NCBI GenBank assembly: GCA_024231975.1
Contig: JAAEQB010000078.1
Coordinates: 310,001-374,000, forward strand
DNA from: Allobosea sp.
Lineage (GTDB): Bacteria; Pseudomonadota; Alphaproteobacteria; Rhizobiales; Beijerinckiaceae
Length of the DNA: 64,000 nt
Direction: 5' to 3'
The position numbers were made by a program, and so were the translations under genes. The notes beneath the pieces are model-generated. The model saw only the letters and a list, made by a program, of their open reading frames with translations, was not told where the DNA came from and did not search any database. This document shows, one piece after another, positions 63,840 to 64,000 of this stretch (position 1 is the first letter of the stretch; every line of letters starts with the position of its first letter).

Positions 63840-64000
63840 CTATCGCGCCGACAGGACCCGGCCGGTCCGCAGGGCATGGGCCCAGTCCGCCCGGCCGTTG
63901 TCCTCAGCCCGCCTCGCCGCGTGCTCCCAGTCGTAGGCGATGGCGTGGTGCTCGATCTCGACCGAGTCCGCCATCGTCACCACGGCGAAGCGGGCATGCG
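63840..64000 (-). CDS. C-terminal end of a cut-off gene, possibly metallophosphoesterase
   Basis: The minus-strand frame is open from the window edge to TAG at 63842-63840. The last ~50 residues read RFAVVTMADSVEIEHHAIAY, then a DWEHAARRAEDNG...ALRTGRVL ending. This resembles the tail of Calcineurin-like/YfcE-type phosphoesterases, where a beta strand is followed by a Tyr-Asp helix and a final ALRxGR helix, but the evidence is thin. It converges on spoVR with 17 bases between the stops. The rest of the gene lies beyond the window. Confidence 0.45.
   Translation of the reverse strand, partial: HARFAVVTMADSVEIEHHAIAYDWEHAARRAEDNGRADWAHALRTGRVLSAR

Overview
The window reads as the chromosome of a free-living, GC-rich alphaproteobacterium of the Hyphomicrobiales (Rhizobiales), most like Bosea or a close relative. 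The evidence is a complete PhyR/NepR/EcfG general stress response locus, AddAB in place of RecBCD, FYDLN-acid (TIGR02300), DUF992, DUF1194 and extensin-family proteins, a PmtA-like methyltransferase, and strong G/C preference at third codon positions. The genus is an inference. There is no rRNA, CRISPR array, transposase or prophage; one tRNA gene (Ala, GGC) is present.

Layout. 1-10.3 kb holds housekeeping genes: a truncated class A penicillin-binding protein, HrpB helicase, a class II amidotransferase, a sodium:proton antiporter-like permease, a Bcr/CflA exporter, a DUF1194 protein, cytidylate kinase and a FYDLN-acid protein. The tRNA at 10.45 kb is followed by a base-composition islet (about 10.75-12.0 kb) with a pesticin/phage-lysozyme-like muramidase. 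12.0-16.1 kb is a flavin monooxygenase with an SsuABC-like importer. 16.2-21.4 kb is a catabolic block: cyclase, BKACE, SMP-30 lactonase and an orphan binding protein form one operon, divergent from a TetR regulator and RidA. 21.4-29.5 kb carries addBA, a MurU-like nucleotidyltransferase and an iodotyrosine-deiodinase-like flavoprotein; polA follows.

32.6-42.3 kb is a stress-response district. phyR diverges from nepR-ecfG and a linked sensor protein whose ATPase domain is degenerate. By eye I find five full matches to the EcfG promoter (GGAAC-N16/17-CGTT) here, in front of a DUF883-like/membrane pair, a single-domain response regulator, an 80-residue ORF, a 23-residue membrane peptide plus extensin-type peptidase, and nepR-ecfG. 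Two near matches (GGTT at -10) precede a 91-residue protein and, further away, prkA-yeaH-spoVR. This suggests one sigma factor linking envelope remodelling, signalling feedback and the PrkA kinase system.

42.3-52 kb has a YddA-type ABC exporter, a Crp-family regulator, a PmtA-like methyltransferase, an FMN reductase, recQ and gyrB; a 26-bp perfectly alternating pyrimidine-purine tract lies upstream of gyrB. 52-58.6 kb has a second taurine/sulfonate-type ABC importer with two permeases and elaborate operator-like sequences, a GT2 glycosyltransferase, and a Sco1 protein with a 58-residue membrane protein. 58.9-63.8 kb is prkA-yeaH-spoVR, followed by the cut-off end of a minus-strand gene.

All motif, promoter and start-site calls were made by reading the sequence; no similarity search was run.
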